A stretch of 64,000 nt of DNA from Paenibacillus sp. BIC5C1 (lineage in GTDB: Bacteria > Bacillota > Bacilli > Paenibacillales > Paenibacillaceae), in assembly GCF_032399705.1 (NCBI RefSeq), contig NZ_CP135922.1, positions 6,200,001-6,264,000 on the forward strand, given 5' to 3'. A model generated the notes under the pieces. That model had not been told where the DNA came from. It did not search any database and saw nothing but the letters and a program-made list of their open reading frames with translations. The translations under genes were made by a program, and so were the position numbers. This document shows positions 32,305 through 40,879 of the stretch, one piece after another (the first letter of the stretch is position 1; the number at the start of each line of letters is the position of its first letter).

Positions 32305-32354
32305 TAGTCCTATTGCAAAAAAAATGCTGCCCTGCTTACTTTACAAATCAGGAT

Positions 32355-32972
32355 TTAGTCTAAAGACGGCTCTTCCAATTTCACAGCTTTGAAAATTCGG
32401 TAGCCTTTATCCTTCGTTACTTCCTCCACTCGTCCAAAGAGAGATTCCAGCTTCGCTTTTGCCGAAGGTGCTCCCTGCTTTTTCTGAATGACAATCCATA
32501 ACGCTCCGCCCATCTTCAAATGACCATAAGCCTGTTCAAAGATCGTATGCACGGTTTCCTTACCGGCACGGATCGGAGGATTGGTCAGAATCGCGTCAAA
32601 GTCTTCCTTTTCAACTTCAGCCAGAAGATTGCTTTGCATAACCGTTACATTCGTTATGCCGTTCGCTTTTGCATTTTCCTTGGAAAGCTCAACTGCTCTC
32701 TCATTGATATCGATCATGGTGACATGTCCATCCGGTACAAGTTTAGCCGCTGTAAGACCAATGGGTCCATACCCGCAGCCCACATCCAGTACATGAGCTC
32801 CAGCAGGCAACTCTATAGCATCAATCAACACTCTGCTGCCGTAATCGATTCCGTTTTTGGAAAATACCCCTGCATCCGTAACGAGTCGTAATTTCCATCC
32901 GCGTAGCTCCGCTTCTGTAGCCCGTCTGTCATGTGCCACCTGCGGTTTGTCCGAATAATAATGATTGGACAT
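32355..32972 (-). CDS. RsmC-like class I methyltransferase
   Basis: The 205-residue protein is an S-adenosylmethionine-dependent methyltransferase with motif I DVGCGYGPIG (about residue 65), acidic motif DINERAVELS and catalytic NPPIRAGKETVH. NPPIRAG is typical of enzymes acting on 16S rRNA guanine 1207 (RsmC family). B. subtilis has the homologue YbxB in the same place between rplL and rpoB. Substrate assignment is by family only. The start is uncertain: the ATG at 32972 or a GTG at 32984, neither with an ideal ribosome binding site. Confidence 0.88.
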   Translation of the reverse strand: MSNHYYSDKPQVAHDRRATEAELRGWKLRLVTDAGVFSKNGIDYGSRVLIDAIELPAGAHVLDVGCGYGPIGLTAAKLVPDGHVTMIDINERAVELSKENAKANGITNVTVMQSNLLAEVEKEDFDAILTNPPIRAGKETVHTIFEQAYGHLKMGGALWIVIQKKQGAPSAKAKLESLFGRVEEVTKDKGYRIFKAVKLEEPSLD

Positions 32973-33004
32973 GTCCTCACTCACTTTCCTTATACAATTA
33001 CAGC

Positions 33005-33038
33005 AACAAACCCCTTGATATAAGTCAAGGGGTTTGTT
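33005..33038 (-). terminator. Terminator after rplL
   Basis: AACAAACCCCTTGA (33005-33018) and TCAAGGGGTTTGTT (33025-33038) form a perfect 14-pair stem with a six-base loop. The minus-strand T run is weak, so some transcription probably continues into the methyltransferase and rpoBC genes. Confidence 0.8.
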
Positions 33039-33068
33039 GTTTTGTTCATCTAGCTAATGAAAGCTAAA

Positions 33069-33431
33069 TTATTTAACTTCGATTGAAGCGCCTGCTTCTT
33101 CAAGCTTAGCTTTAACCGCTTCTGCTTCTTCTTTGCTTACTTTTTCTTTCAATGGTTTTGGAGCGTTGTCAACCACTTCTTTTGCTTCTTTCAAGCCAAG
33201 ACCTGTGATTTCACGAACTGCTTTGATAACGTTGATTTTGGAAGCACCAGCGCTAGTCAAGATTACGTCGAACTCGGATTGCTCAGCTTCAGCTGCAGCA
33301 GCTCCGCCACCTGCAACAGCTACTGGAGCTGCAGCAGTTACGCCGAATTCTTCTTCGATTGCTTTAACGAGATCATTCAATTCCAGTACAGTCATGCCTT
33401 TGATTGCTTCCAAGATTTGCTCTTTACTCAT
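33069..33431 (-). CDS. rplL: 50S ribosomal protein L7/L12
   Basis: L7/L12 dimers form the stalk that recruits translation factors. The 120-residue product begins [20 protein letters not shown], has an Ala-rich hinge ([19 protein letters not shown]) and the C-terminal domain with [20 protein letters not shown]. The ATG at 33431 has GGAGG 7 bases ahead; the 15-residue upstream frame is rejected. Confidence 0.98.
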   Translation of the reverse strand: MSKEQILEAIKGMTVLELNDLVKAIEEEFGVTAAAPVAVAGGGAAAAEAEQSEFDVILTSAGASKINVIKAVREITGLGLKEAKEVVDNAPKPLKEKVSKEEAEAVKAKLEEAGASIEVK

Positions 33432-33504
33432 GATTGAACCTCCATATATAATATTATTTTTTTTGTATTTCATCACTGCCTAAGCAGCATTCAGATCAAG
33501 TTGC

Positions 33505-34008
33505 TTACGCGCCTTGTTCTTCTTTTTCAGCAACAGCTTTAACCGCAAGCGCGAAGTTGCGCACTGGCGCTTGAAGCACGCTGAGGAGCATGGAAAGGAG
33601 ACCTTCGCGGGATGGCAATTCTGCCAACGCTTTGACTTCTTGTACTCCAATTACGCGACCTTCTACAACTGCACCTTTCAATTCCAGTGCATCGTTCTTT
33701 TTCGCGAAGTCGTTCAGAATTTTGGCTGGAGCCACTACGTCGTCTACGCTGAATGCAATTGCACTAGGACCTGTCAGTACTTCGTTAAGTTCTGTCAGTT
33801 CTGCTGCAGCTGCTGCGCGGCGAAGCAACGAGTTTTTCAGCACTTGGAATTCGATTCCGGCTTCACGAAGCTGCTTACGCAGCTCAGTTACTTGGGCAAC
33901 GTTCAAACCGCGATAGTCAACAACAACGCTAGTAGCGCTCTCGCGCAATTTTGCTGTTACTGCATCAACGGACTCTTGTTTTGCTTGAATCACTTTTGCG
34001 TTTGCCAA
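33505..34008 (-). CDS. rplJ: 50S ribosomal protein L10
   Basis: L10 is the base of the ribosomal stalk and binds several L12 dimers. The 167-residue protein starts [20 protein letters not shown], contains [20 protein letters not shown], and ends in the L12-binding helix. The start codon is TTG at 34006-34008 with AGGAGG 8 bases upstream. In B. subtilis the L10-L12 complex represses its own transcription through the leader. Confidence 0.97.
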   Translation of the reverse strand: MANAKVIQAKQESVDAVTAKLRESATSVVVDYRGLNVAQVTELRKQLREAGIEFQVLKNSLLRRAAAAAELTELNEVLTGPSAIAFSVDDVVAPAKILNDFAKKNDALELKGAVVEGRVIGVQEVKALAELPSREGLLSMLLSVLQAPVRNFALAVKAVAEKEEQGA

Positions 34009-34017
34009 ACTGTACAC

Positions 34018-34220
34018 CTCCTGATCAAATTTATCCCATTAAGAAAAGCCTCCGTAGAATCACGAAGGCTTGATATATACTCATAACCGATTTTCATCGT
34101 TCTAAGTTCTATAATCACACCTCGGCAGGAAATTAAGCCATAATGGCACCTACTGTCTACGGTAAGCATATTCAAATGTCAACGGTCAGTCACTCGGACT
34201 CACAACTTTTATAGATTATC
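34018..34220 (-). promoter_or_regulatory. L10-type leader with transcription attenuator
   Basis: The gap of about 240 bases between rplA and rplJ carries a terminator-like hairpin just before the rplJ ribosome binding site: AAGCCTCCGT (34046-34055) with ACGAAGGCTT (34062-34071), ten pairs, followed on the minus strand by TTTTCTT. In B. subtilis L10-L12 binding to the leader promotes termination at such a hairpin. The upstream part should hold the L10 site. A TTGACA (34236-34241) with GATAAT (34215-34220) 15 bases away is a possible promoter, weak because of its spacing. Confidence 0.75.
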
Positions 34221-34247
34221 AGAACAGGACAAGCCTGTCAAGTGATA

Positions 34248-34940
34248 TTATCTAAAAGAAGCTGCGTTCACGCGTGCACCAGGGCCCATCGTGGAAGAAA
34301 GACTTACATTCTTCAGATAAACACCTTTTGCTGCCGCCGGTTTAGCACGAGTCAAAGCATCCATGAGAGCTTTAAGGTTCTCATTCAATTGCTCTGCCGA
34401 GAAAGAAGCTTTACCGATCGGTGCATGAATTTGACCTGCACGATCCAGACGATATTCGATTTTACCGGCTTTAATTTCTTGAACAGCCTTGGATACATCG
34501 AAAGTTACCGTTCCGGCTTTAGGGTTAGGCATCAGACCTTTACCGCCGAGCAGTCGGCCCAATTTACCTACTTCACTCATCATATCCGGTGTCGCTACGC
34601 AGACGTCGAATTCGAACCAGCCTTGTTGGATTTTGTTGATCATGTCTGCATCACCAACATAGTCCGCGCCAGCCGCTTCCGCTTCTTTCGCTTTGTCACC
34701 TTTTGCAAATACCAATACGCGTTGTGTTTTACCTGTGCCGTGTGGCAAGACAACAACACCACGTACTGCCTGGTCTTGTTTACGTGGGTCAACGCCCAAG
34801 CGTACTGCTGCTTCGATTGTTTCATCGAATTTTGCAGTGGCTGCCTTTTTCACAAGCTCTACAGCTTCTGAAGGCTCGTAAGTTGCTTCGCTGTCAATCA
34901 GCTTAGCAGCTTCCAGGTATTTTTTACCGTGTTTAGCCAT
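34248..34940 (-). CDS. rplA: 50S ribosomal protein L1
   Basis: L1 is the mobile stalk at the E site. The 230-residue product begins [20 protein letters not shown] and has the conserved [19 protein letters not shown] segment. It ends [16 protein letters not shown]. The ATG at 34940 has GGAGG upstream; the 14 residues ahead of it in frame are rejected. It follows rplK after 95 bases containing a GC-rich hairpin. Confidence 0.98.
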   Translation of the reverse strand: MAKHGKKYLEAAKLIDSEATYEPSEAVELVKKAATAKFDETIEAAVRLGVDPRKQDQAVRGVVVLPHGTGKTQRVLVFAKGDKAKEAEAAGADYVGDADMINKIQQGWFEFDVCVATPDMMSEVGKLGRLLGGKGLMPNPKAGTVTFDVSKAVQEIKAGKIEYRLDRAGQIHAPIGKASFSAEQLNENLKALMDALTRAKPAAAKGVYLKNVSLSSTMGPGARVNAASFR

Positions 34941-34985
34941 GTTATATTCCTCCTTTGTGGTGTTAGCGGATATACCTCCCACATC

Positions 34986-35009
34986 AACCGGCCGCGAATC
35001 GGCCGGCTT
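34986..35009 (-). other. GC-rich hairpin between rplK and rplA
   Basis: CCGGCCG (34988-34994) and CGGCCGG (35000-35006) pair perfectly, with an extra AA/TT-type extension, around a five-base loop. No T run follows on the minus strand. It lies about 45 bases ahead of the rplA start codon, so it could be a binding site for L1 autoregulation or an mRNA stability element; nothing in the sequence decides this. Confidence 0.6.
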
Positions 35010-35035
35010 TACGAAGCCATGTTTCAGATGAAAAA

Positions 35036-35461
35036 TTAGTCTTCGATGGTGATACCCATGCTGCGGGCAGTACCTTCGACCATACGCATTGCAGACTCAA
35101 CGTCAGCAGCATTCAGGTCAGGCATTTTTGTTTCCGCGATTTGACGTACCGCATCACGTTTAACGGTAGCGACTTTTTTCTTGTTCGGTTCGCCGGATCC
35201 TTTTTCTACTTTAGCTGCCACTTTCAACAGAACTGCTGCTGGTGGAGTTTTAGTAATGAAAGTAAAGGAACGGTCTTCGAATACTGTGATTTCAACAGGA
35301 ATAATCAATCCCGCTTGATCGGCTGTACGAGCGTTGAACTCTTTACAGAATGCCATGATGTTGACACCTGCTTGACCCAAAGCTGGACCTACCGGAGGCG
35401 CTGGATTCGCTTTACCTGCTGGAATTTGCAGTTTTACCATTTTGATTACCTTTTTTGCCAT
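35036..35461 (-). CDS. rplK: 50S ribosomal protein L11
   Basis: L11 forms the GTPase-associated centre with 23S rRNA and is needed for RelA response to starvation. The 141-residue product starts [20 protein letters not shown] and contains [20 protein letters not shown], the N-terminal region where thiostrepton binds. It follows nusG by 68 bases. Confidence 0.98.
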   Translation of the reverse strand: MAKKVIKMVKLQIPAGKANPAPPVGPALGQAGVNIMAFCKEFNARTADQAGLIIPVEITVFEDRSFTFITKTPPAAVLLKVAAKVEKGSGEPNKKKVATVKRDAVRQIAETKMPDLNAADVESAMRMVEGTARSMGITIED

Positions 35462-35529
35462 GATTGACACCTCCTTGCAAAATAGTGGTTAACGGGCCTC
35501 TCAGCCCTCCCACAAGAAACTTGAAGAGA

Positions 35530-36063
35530 CTATATCTTCTCCACTTGCGTGTATTCCAACTCAAGCGGTGTTTCCCGTCCAAACATGTTCACGTGCACTT
35601 TCAACTTGCTTTTGTCTACCAAAATTTCTTCCACGGAGCCCACAAAATTCGCAAAAGGACCAACTTTAATACGTACGGATTCCTTAATATCGAATTCAAT
35701 TTTAGGCTTCGGCTCAACCATGCCCATGTGCTTCAGAATTTGTTCCACTTCTTCAGGCAGCAAGGCTGTTGGTTTGGACCCGGAACCTGTCGAACCGACA
35801 AATCCCGTAACACCTGGCGTGTTGCGAACAACATACCAAGAGTCATCCGTCTGGACCATTTCCACCAAGACATATCCGGGGTAAACTTTACGCATAACGG
35901 TTTTTTTCTTACCGTCTTTGTTTACCACTTCTTCTTCCATAGGAACAAGAACGCGGAAAATCTTGTCTTCCATGCCCATGGACTCTACGCGTTTTTCCAA
36001 ATTGGCTTTGACCTTATTCTCATACCCTGAATAGGTATGAACGACGTACCATCTTTTTTCCAT
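35530..36063 (-). CDS. nusG: Transcription termination/antitermination protein NusG
   Basis: NusG binds RNA polymerase to modulate pausing and couples it to S10 on the ribosome. The 177-residue protein has the NGN domain (MEKRWYVVHTYSGYENKVKA) and a C-terminal KOW domain with RIKVGPFANFVGSVEEI. It lies between secE and rplK as in nearly all bacteria. Confidence 0.98.
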   Translation of the reverse strand: MEKRWYVVHTYSGYENKVKANLEKRVESMGMEDKIFRVLVPMEEEVVNKDGKKKTVMRKVYPGYVLVEMVQTDDSWYVVRNTPGVTGFVGSTGSGSKPTALLPEEVEQILKHMGMVEPKPKIEFDIKESVRIKVGPFANFVGSVEEILVDKSKLKVHVNMFGRETPLELEYTQVEKI

Positions 36064-36085
36064 ATCAAGCCACCTGGGACCCTTC

Positions 36086-36277
36086 TTAAATAATCGCTTC
36101 GATCACAGCGGAGATGCCGATATCAACGACCCAAAAAAACAGCGTCATAACCACAACAGTACCAAGAACGATCAATGTGTAGTTGGTCAGCTCTTTACGA
36201 TTAGGCCAGCGAACTTTTTTAAGTTCAGCCCAGCTTTCAGAGAAAAAGGAAATCAGAGATTTGAAACTACGTTTCAC
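36086..36277 (-). CDS. secE: Protein translocase subunit SecE
   Basis: SecE clamps the SecY channel. The 63-residue Gram-positive form has an amphipathic N-terminal helix (SWAELKKVRWPNRKELTNYT) and a single membrane segment (LIVLGTVVVMTLFFWVVDIG). The KVRWP motif is diagnostic. It follows rpmG by 21 bases. Confidence 0.97.
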   Translation of the reverse strand: MKRSFKSLISFFSESWAELKKVRWPNRKELTNYTLIVLGTVVVMTLFFWVVDIGISAVIEAII

Positions 36278-36298
36278 GCCGACTACACCTCCAAAAAA

Positions 36299-36448
36299 CT
36301 ATCTGGTTTCGCGATGAGAAGTCTGCTCGTTACAAAACTTGCAAAATTTCTTCATCTCCATGCGGTCGGGGTGATTACGCTTGTTTTTTGTCGTAGTGTA
36401 ATTTCTTTGTTTGCAGTTAGTACAAGCCAAAGTAATAATTACCCGCAT
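36299..36448 (-). CDS. rpmG: 50S ribosomal protein L33, zinc-binding type
   Basis: A 49-residue frame starts [20 protein letters not shown] and ends with [16 protein letters not shown] and CKFC form the zinc site of the C+ form. A GGGAGG site lies 8 to 9 bases ahead. It is first in the rpmG-secE-nusG unit, matching B. subtilis rpmGB. Confidence 0.97.
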   Translation of the reverse strand: MRVIITLACTNCKQRNYTTTKNKRNHPDRMEMKKFCKFCNEQTSHRETR

Positions 36449-36536
36449 GATGTACACCTCCCGAAGACTTCCACATTCAAGCGGAGTCTCTAAATTGATC
36501 CTAAAAAAAAGCCGCGAATTTAGGCCTACCTAAAAC

Positions 36537-36565
36537 ACTTTATCATAAGGGTATAACCATGTCAA
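36537..36565 (-). promoter_or_regulatory. Promoter of rpmG-secE-nusG
   Basis: TTGACA (36560-36565), a 17-base spacer and TAAAGT (36537-36542) with an extended TGA read on the minus strand. The leader of about 80 bases carries TTTAGG/CCTAAA and a run of eight T (36512-36519), which could form a weak stop. The rest of the 36566-36697 stretch shows nothing I can name. Confidence 0.72.
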
Positions 36566-36703
36566 TGAAAGAATAGCCTTTCATCAATGGGTAAAAAGTT
36601 CCTATCAAACATATTCAGTTTCTCATCTCTGTTTTTCTCTTCTCCTGCATGGACCAAGCGATTACTAGTATAATCATTCTTTAACTTTATAAACTTGAGG
36701 CAG

Positions 36704-36731
36704 CAAAAAAAGACTCAAACCCCGAGCCTTT
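36704..36731 (-). terminator. Terminator after sigH
   Basis: AAAGACTC (36709-36716) and GAGCCTTT (36724-36731) pair over eight bases with one G-U, loop of seven, and the minus strand runs into seven T. It lies 22 bases beyond the sigH stop. Confidence 0.88.
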
Positions 36732-36752
36732 TCCGTCAACGACAACATGTGT

Positions 36753-37397
36753 TCAATTATCTCGAACTTCCAGGTACTTTTCAAGTTTACGCTTTACGCG
36801 CTGAAGTGCATTATCAATGGACTTTACATGCCTGTCCAAATCCACTGCAATCTCTTGATAAGATCTCCCGTCCAGATACAACATCAATACTTTACGTTCC
36901 AGATCACTCAGAATCTCAGACATCTTATCTTCCAGGCCCACAAACTCTTCCTGATTGATGATAAGTTCTTCCGGATCGCTGACCTGTGTTCCACAAATCA
37001 CATCGAGTAACGTACGATCGGACTCTTCGTCATAAATAGGTTTGTCCAGTGATACATAAGAATTAAGCGGAATATGCTTCTGACGTGTTGCTGTCTTGAT
37101 TGCCGTAATAATCTGTCGTGTAATACACAACTCGGCGAAGGCTTTGAAAGAAGCGAGCTTGTCCCCTTTAAAATCCCTAATGGATTTATAGAGTCCAATC
37201 ATTCCTTCTTGAATGATATCTTCCCGGTCAGCCCCAATCAGAAAATAAGATCTTGCCTTGGCGCGTACAAAGTTACGATATTTGTTAATCAAAAACTCCA
37301 GCGCTTCGCTTTCACCTTCACGGACCGCTTCGACAATGTCTTCGTCACTTTGGTAATCATACTTGGATAACATGATATCTTTGAGGTCGACACTCAC
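36753..37397 (-). CDS. sigH: RNA polymerase sigma factor SigH (Spo0H type)
   Basis: SigH directs early sporulation and transition-state genes. The 214-residue product is nearly identical to B. subtilis SigH across region 2 (YRNFVRAKARSYFLIGADRE, KSIRDFKGDKLASFKAFAEL) and region 4 (LSDLERKVLMLYLDGRSYQE, HVKSIDNALQRVKRKLEKYL). The start is GTG at 37395-37397 with GGAGGG 8 bases ahead. Its presence implies a spore-forming or at least Spo0A-type regulatory background. It lies between rae1 and rpmG as in Bacillus. Confidence 0.97.
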   Translation of the reverse strand: MSVDLKDIMLSKYDYQSDEDIVEAVREGESEALEFLINKYRNFVRAKARSYFLIGADREDIIQEGMIGLYKSIRDFKGDKLASFKAFAELCITRQIITAIKTATRQKHIPLNSYVSLDKPIYDEESDRTLLDVICGTQVSDPEELIINQEEFVGLEDKMSEILSDLERKVLMLYLDGRSYQEIAVDLDRHVKSIDNALQRVKRKLEKYLEVRDN

Positions 37398-37459
37398 AGA
37401 CAATCCCTCCGGCTGCAACGCAAGGTACCCCGTTACTCTACTCTATGAAATATAGGATC

Positions 37460-37489
37460 AGTATATATGATGGTACCTCACACCGTCAA
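37460..37489 (-). promoter_or_regulatory. Promoter of sigH
   Basis: TTGACG (37484-37489), an 18-base spacer and TATACT (37460-37465) read on the minus strand. The upstream DNA to 37568 is AT-rich. In B. subtilis this gene is read by SigA and repressed by AbrB, which prefers AT-rich DNA; by analogy AbrB could act here. Confidence 0.65.
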
Positions 37490-37568
37490 CCACGCTCTGC
37501 CTAAAAAAGAACATCAATAACATAATTGTCAAGAGTTTCAAAATTCTAATTTTTGTAAAACTGTGCTG

Positions 37569-38090
37569 TTATTCCCGGCGCCATCGTTCAAACTGCTTCA
37601 AAACGTCCGGACTTAACTTGCCACCGAGTGTATTTCGTGTTGTTTTAGCCTGATCTTCTTCCAGACGTTTCTGTAGCTCTTTTTCGTTCTGCTCTACTTC
37701 GATCAGCAATTCCCTTGCGGATACACGCAGAGCTCCCTGTCCAAAAATGACATGCTGCTCTACCATATCGCTTGTAGCCACATAGATTTGGCGTCTTCGC
37801 GTGCTTAGTTCCCGAACGAGTCTCTCAATGCATTCGTCTGCCGTCTCTTTTTCCTTTGTAAAAAAGATCTGCACTTTGCTCTGTGTAAAGGATTTACCGA
37901 GGCCAGGCACGAGGTAGGCGTCAAAAACAACAATGACTCTCCGGCCGGAGAAAGCCTGATAGTCGGCAAGTCGAGAGAGCAGCCTGTTGCGGGCCTCCTC
38001 TAATCCACTCTCCGCCAATCTGGATAGCTCTGGCCAGTCACCAATCATGTTGTACCCGTCTACAAGAAGCACATCACGGGAATCAGCCAT
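37569..38090 (-). CDS. rae1: NYN-domain ribosome-associated endoribonuclease Rae1 (YacP)
   Basis: Rae1 cleaves certain mRNAs in the ribosomal A site in B. subtilis. The 173-residue protein has the PIN-like NYN core: VDGYNMIGDWPE (first aspartate), VVFDAYLVPG, TKEKETADECIERL and ATSDMVEQ, which supply the acidic metal-binding residues. The C-terminal half is a charged helix. Its start is five bases from the rlmB stop, and the neighbours rlmB and mrnC also act on ribosomal RNA. Confidence 0.93.
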   Translation of the reverse strand: MADSRDVLLVDGYNMIGDWPELSRLAESGLEEARNRLLSRLADYQAFSGRRVIVVFDAYLVPGLGKSFTQSKVQIFFTKEKETADECIERLVRELSTRRRQIYVATSDMVEQHVIFGQGALRVSARELLIEVEQNEKELQKRLEEDQAKTTRNTLGGKLSPDVLKQFERWRRE

Positions 38091-38095
38091 ACCTT

Positions 38096-38842
38096 CTAGT
38101 CCTGCGCTTGGCGCGAGCGGAGCACTTCATACATGACAACACCCGCTGCCACGGAAGCATTCAGGGAATTAATCTGACCTTGCATCGGCAATTTGATCAA
38201 CACATCGCATTTCTCACGAATGAGTCGTCCCATTCCCTTGTTTTCGTTTCCGATCACGAGAGCTACCGGGCCTGTAAAGACTCCGTTACCAAACACGCTC
38301 TCCTGAGCAGCCACATCGGTACCTACAACCCACACGCCCTCTTCCTTGAGACGGTCAATGGTTTGACCCAAATTGCTTACACGAGCCACTGGCACATACT
38401 CCACCGCACCTGCTGATGTTTTGGATACAGTCACTGTAACTGCAGCTGAACGCCGTTTAGGTACAATGACACCATGTGCACCTGTGCAGTCAGCCGTCCG
38501 CAAAATCGATCCAAGATTATGTGGATCTTCAATCTCATCCAACAAAATCAAAAATGGATGTTCATTTTTTGCAGCCGCTGCAGCAAGAATGTCTTCAACT
38601 TCCACATAAGCGTAAGGAGCCGCTTGTGCTACCACGCCCTGGTGTTGAATGCCTGGAACCGTTTGATCCAGTTTACGCTTGTCCACGTGTTGAATGACAA
38701 TCCCTAGTTTTTTTGCTTCCGCGATAATGGGCTGCGTCAAATGTTTTTGTGCTGTATCTGCAATCCATATTTTATTAATGGTCCGGCCTGAACGCAGCGC
38801 CTCCGTCACGGAGTGTTTACCGGCGATCCATTCTTCTTCCAT
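38096..38842 (-). CDS. rlmB: 23S rRNA (guanosine-2'-O-) methyltransferase RlmB (TrmH family)
   Basis: This SPOUT-family enzyme methylates the ribose of a conserved 23S rRNA guanosine (2251 in E. coli). The 248-residue protein has an N-terminal substrate-binding domain (WIAGKHSVTEALRSG) and the knotted catalytic domain with DEIEDPHNLGSILRTADCTG, VIGNENKGMGRLIREKCD and MQGQINSLNASVAAGVVMYE, the three TrmH motifs. The start at 38842 matches the family; the 18-codon extension does not. YacO of B. subtilis sits in the same place. Confidence 0.95.
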   Translation of the reverse strand: MEEEWIAGKHSVTEALRSGRTINKIWIADTAQKHLTQPIIAEAKKLGIVIQHVDKRKLDQTVPGIQHQGVVAQAAPYAYVEVEDILAAAAAKNEHPFLILLDEIEDPHNLGSILRTADCTGAHGVIVPKRRSAAVTVTVSKTSAGAVEYVPVARVSNLGQTIDRLKEEGVWVVGTDVAAQESVFGNGVFTGPVALVIGNENKGMGRLIREKCDVLIKLPMQGQINSLNASVAAGVVMYEVLRSRQAQD

Positions 38843-38928
38843 CTTTGTTCGATCCTCTCTATAACGCCCTGTGATACACTGCACCCTAATCGGCACATCT
38901 TACAGAAGCGGCTTTGTAGTAATTTGTA

Positions 38929-39465
38929 TTATTTTGTCGGTGAATGCGAATGTTGTTCCGCATGCTCGATGCCCCGGCGAATTAATTCAATCATGCGATC
39001 ATGACGACCACTGCTATACAGGTAACCGATCAGACACTCCAGAGCTGTGGCATGTCTATATTCCAAAACATCTGCGTTTTTGGGAATACTGCCAGACTTG
39101 GCATTACGACCTTGTCTGACAATGTCACGTTCTTCCTCGGTCAGCTCAGCCTCAATACCAGTGAGAATGCGACTCTGTGCCTTCGCCGATACCAAACCGG
39201 TCGCACTGCGGTGCAGGTGGTTGGGACGCATGTTGGCTTTGGACAACAGATACTGCCGTACGGCAACCTCATATACCGCATCACCAATGTATGCGAGAGC
39301 GATGGGAGGAATCAACCGTGCTGGCCGGGAGGGGGGATAAGGAAACCATCCTCCCTGGTCAACGCTCAGAGATTGTTCATCACTCTGTTGTTCCTCTCGT
39401 TGCTCGGCATGTTCGACGGATTCAGACAACTTTTCCAGTTGCTCTTCGCTCATTTGCGGCGCCAT
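38929..39465 (-). CDS. mrnC: Mini-ribonuclease 3
   Basis: Mini-III matures 23S rRNA by cutting the stem that joins its 5' and 3' ends. The 178-residue protein has the RNase III catalytic core without a double-stranded RNA-binding domain: IALAYIGDAVYEVAVRQYLL (with the catalytic Asp) and HATALECLIGYLYSSGRHDR (with Glu). An N-terminal extension of about 45 Gln/Glu-rich residues is longer than in B. subtilis (MrnC about 143 residues). The substrate stem flanking 23S is visible at 57065 and 60225. Confidence 0.95.
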   Translation of the reverse strand: MAPQMSEEQLEKLSESVEHAEQREEQQSDEQSLSVDQGGWFPYPPSRPARLIPPIALAYIGDAVYEVAVRQYLLSKANMRPNHLHRSATGLVSAKAQSRILTGIEAELTEEERDIVRQGRNAKSGSIPKNADVLEYRHATALECLIGYLYSSGRHDRMIELIRRGIEHAEQHSHSPTK

Positions 39466-40850
39466 CTCATTCCTTGAGCGGTATCCTCAAGCAAGATGCC
39501 CTGCGCAGACAGTTCATCGCGAATTTCATCAGCCCGAGCCCAGTTTTTGGACTTGCGCGCTTCGTTACGTTCTTCAATAAGACGTTCGATTTCTTCGTCC
39601 AAAAGCTCCGGTTCAGCCTCGGTATAGATGCGAAGCACCGCATTCAGCTCACTGAATAATTCCAGCAGAGCGCGAATGTCCGCAGCGTTCACCACATCTT
39701 GCTGCAACAGTTGGTTAGCTTCCCCAGCCCATTCAAACAGTGCCGTAATCGCATCAGGCGTATTGAAGTCGTCCTGCATTTTCTCATGATACTGTTGACG
39801 AATCTGCTCCAGTCTCGCTGCAAACTCTGCTGACACAGCCTGATCCACGCTCACAGCTTGCAAGCGATGATTAAGGTTACCTACGGCATTGGCGATCCGG
39901 TCCACACTATTCTGTGCCTGTTCCATCGTATCTTCCGTGAAGTTCAACGGATTGCGATAGTGGGTAGACAACATGAAATAACGAATGGCTTCACGTTTAT
40001 ATTGATTGCGAAGGTCTTTGACAAGTACACCGTTGCCGAGTGATTTCGACATTTTTTCGTTATCAATACGGATAAATCCGTTGTGCATCCAGTAGTTTGC
40101 CAGTGGTTTTCCAGTCAATACCTCGGATTGAGCGCATTCGCACTCATGGTGCGGGAACTGCAAATCCTGTCCTCCGCCGTGAATATCCAACGTATCCCCC
40201 AGGTATTCCCGTGCCATGGCAGAGCACTCGATATGCCAGCCCGGACGACCATCACCCCATGGACTGGACCAGAAAATCTCACCCGGTTTTGCAGCTTTCC
40301 AGAGTACGAAATCTTCCGGATGCTCTTTGCGCTCATCTACCCCAATACGAATTCCAAACTGTAATTCCTGAAGGTTTTGCTTAGACAGTTTGCCATACTC
40401 CGCGAATTTGCCTGTGCGATAATATACGTCGCCACCATTTTCATAGGCGAAGTCCTTTTCAACCAGCTCACGGATAAAATCAATAATGAGTGGCATGTTT
40501 TCCGTCACTCTTGGATTACTGCTTGCCTTCGGAATCCCCAGCCCTTCGAGGTCCTCGTAATAAGCCGCAATAAACTTCTCGGCAACATGAGGAACATCCG
40601 TGCCAAGCTGCTCGGCCTTGCGAATGAGTTTGTCATCAACATCAGTGAAGTTCACGACATAGTTCACTTCATGACCTGTTTGTTCCAGGTATCCGCGAAC
40701 CGTGTCGAAAAAGATAACTGGACGTGCATTCCCGATATGAATGTAATCATATACGGTAGGCCCACACACATACATTTTCACTTTCCCCAGCTCTTGAGGA
40801 ACAAAATTCTCTTTGGTACGACTCATCGTATTGTAAATTTGAAGCGTCAT
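39450..40850 (-). CDS. cysS: Cysteinyl-tRNA synthetase
   Basis: The enzyme charges tRNA-Cys. The 466-residue class I synthetase has the zinc Cys and HIGH motif in VCGPTVYDYIHIGNARPVIF, and KMSKSLGN. The start at 40850 has AAGGA 8 bases ahead and gives the same length as B. subtilis; ten upstream in-frame residues are rejected. The 3' end overlaps mrnC by 16 bases. With cysE it is under the cysteine T-box. Confidence 0.97.
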   Translation of the reverse strand: MTLQIYNTMSRTKENFVPQELGKVKMYVCGPTVYDYIHIGNARPVIFFDTVRGYLEQTGHEVNYVVNFTDVDDKLIRKAEQLGTDVPHVAEKFIAAYYEDLEGLGIPKASSNPRVTENMPLIIDFIRELVEKDFAYENGGDVYYRTGKFAEYGKLSKQNLQELQFGIRIGVDERKEHPEDFVLWKAAKPGEIFWSSPWGDGRPGWHIECSAMAREYLGDTLDIHGGGQDLQFPHHECECAQSEVLTGKPLANYWMHNGFIRIDNEKMSKSLGNGVLVKDLRNQYKREAIRYFMLSTHYRNPLNFTEDTMEQAQNSVDRIANAVGNLNHRLQAVSVDQAVSAEFAARLEQIRQQYHEKMQDDFNTPDAITALFEWAGEANQLLQQDVVNAADIRALLELFSELNAVLRIYTEAEPELLDEEIERLIEERNEARKSKNWARADEIRDELSAQGILLEDTAQGMRWRRK

Positions 40851-40879
40851 AGTCACTTTCCTTTCATCCGTTTCCATCA

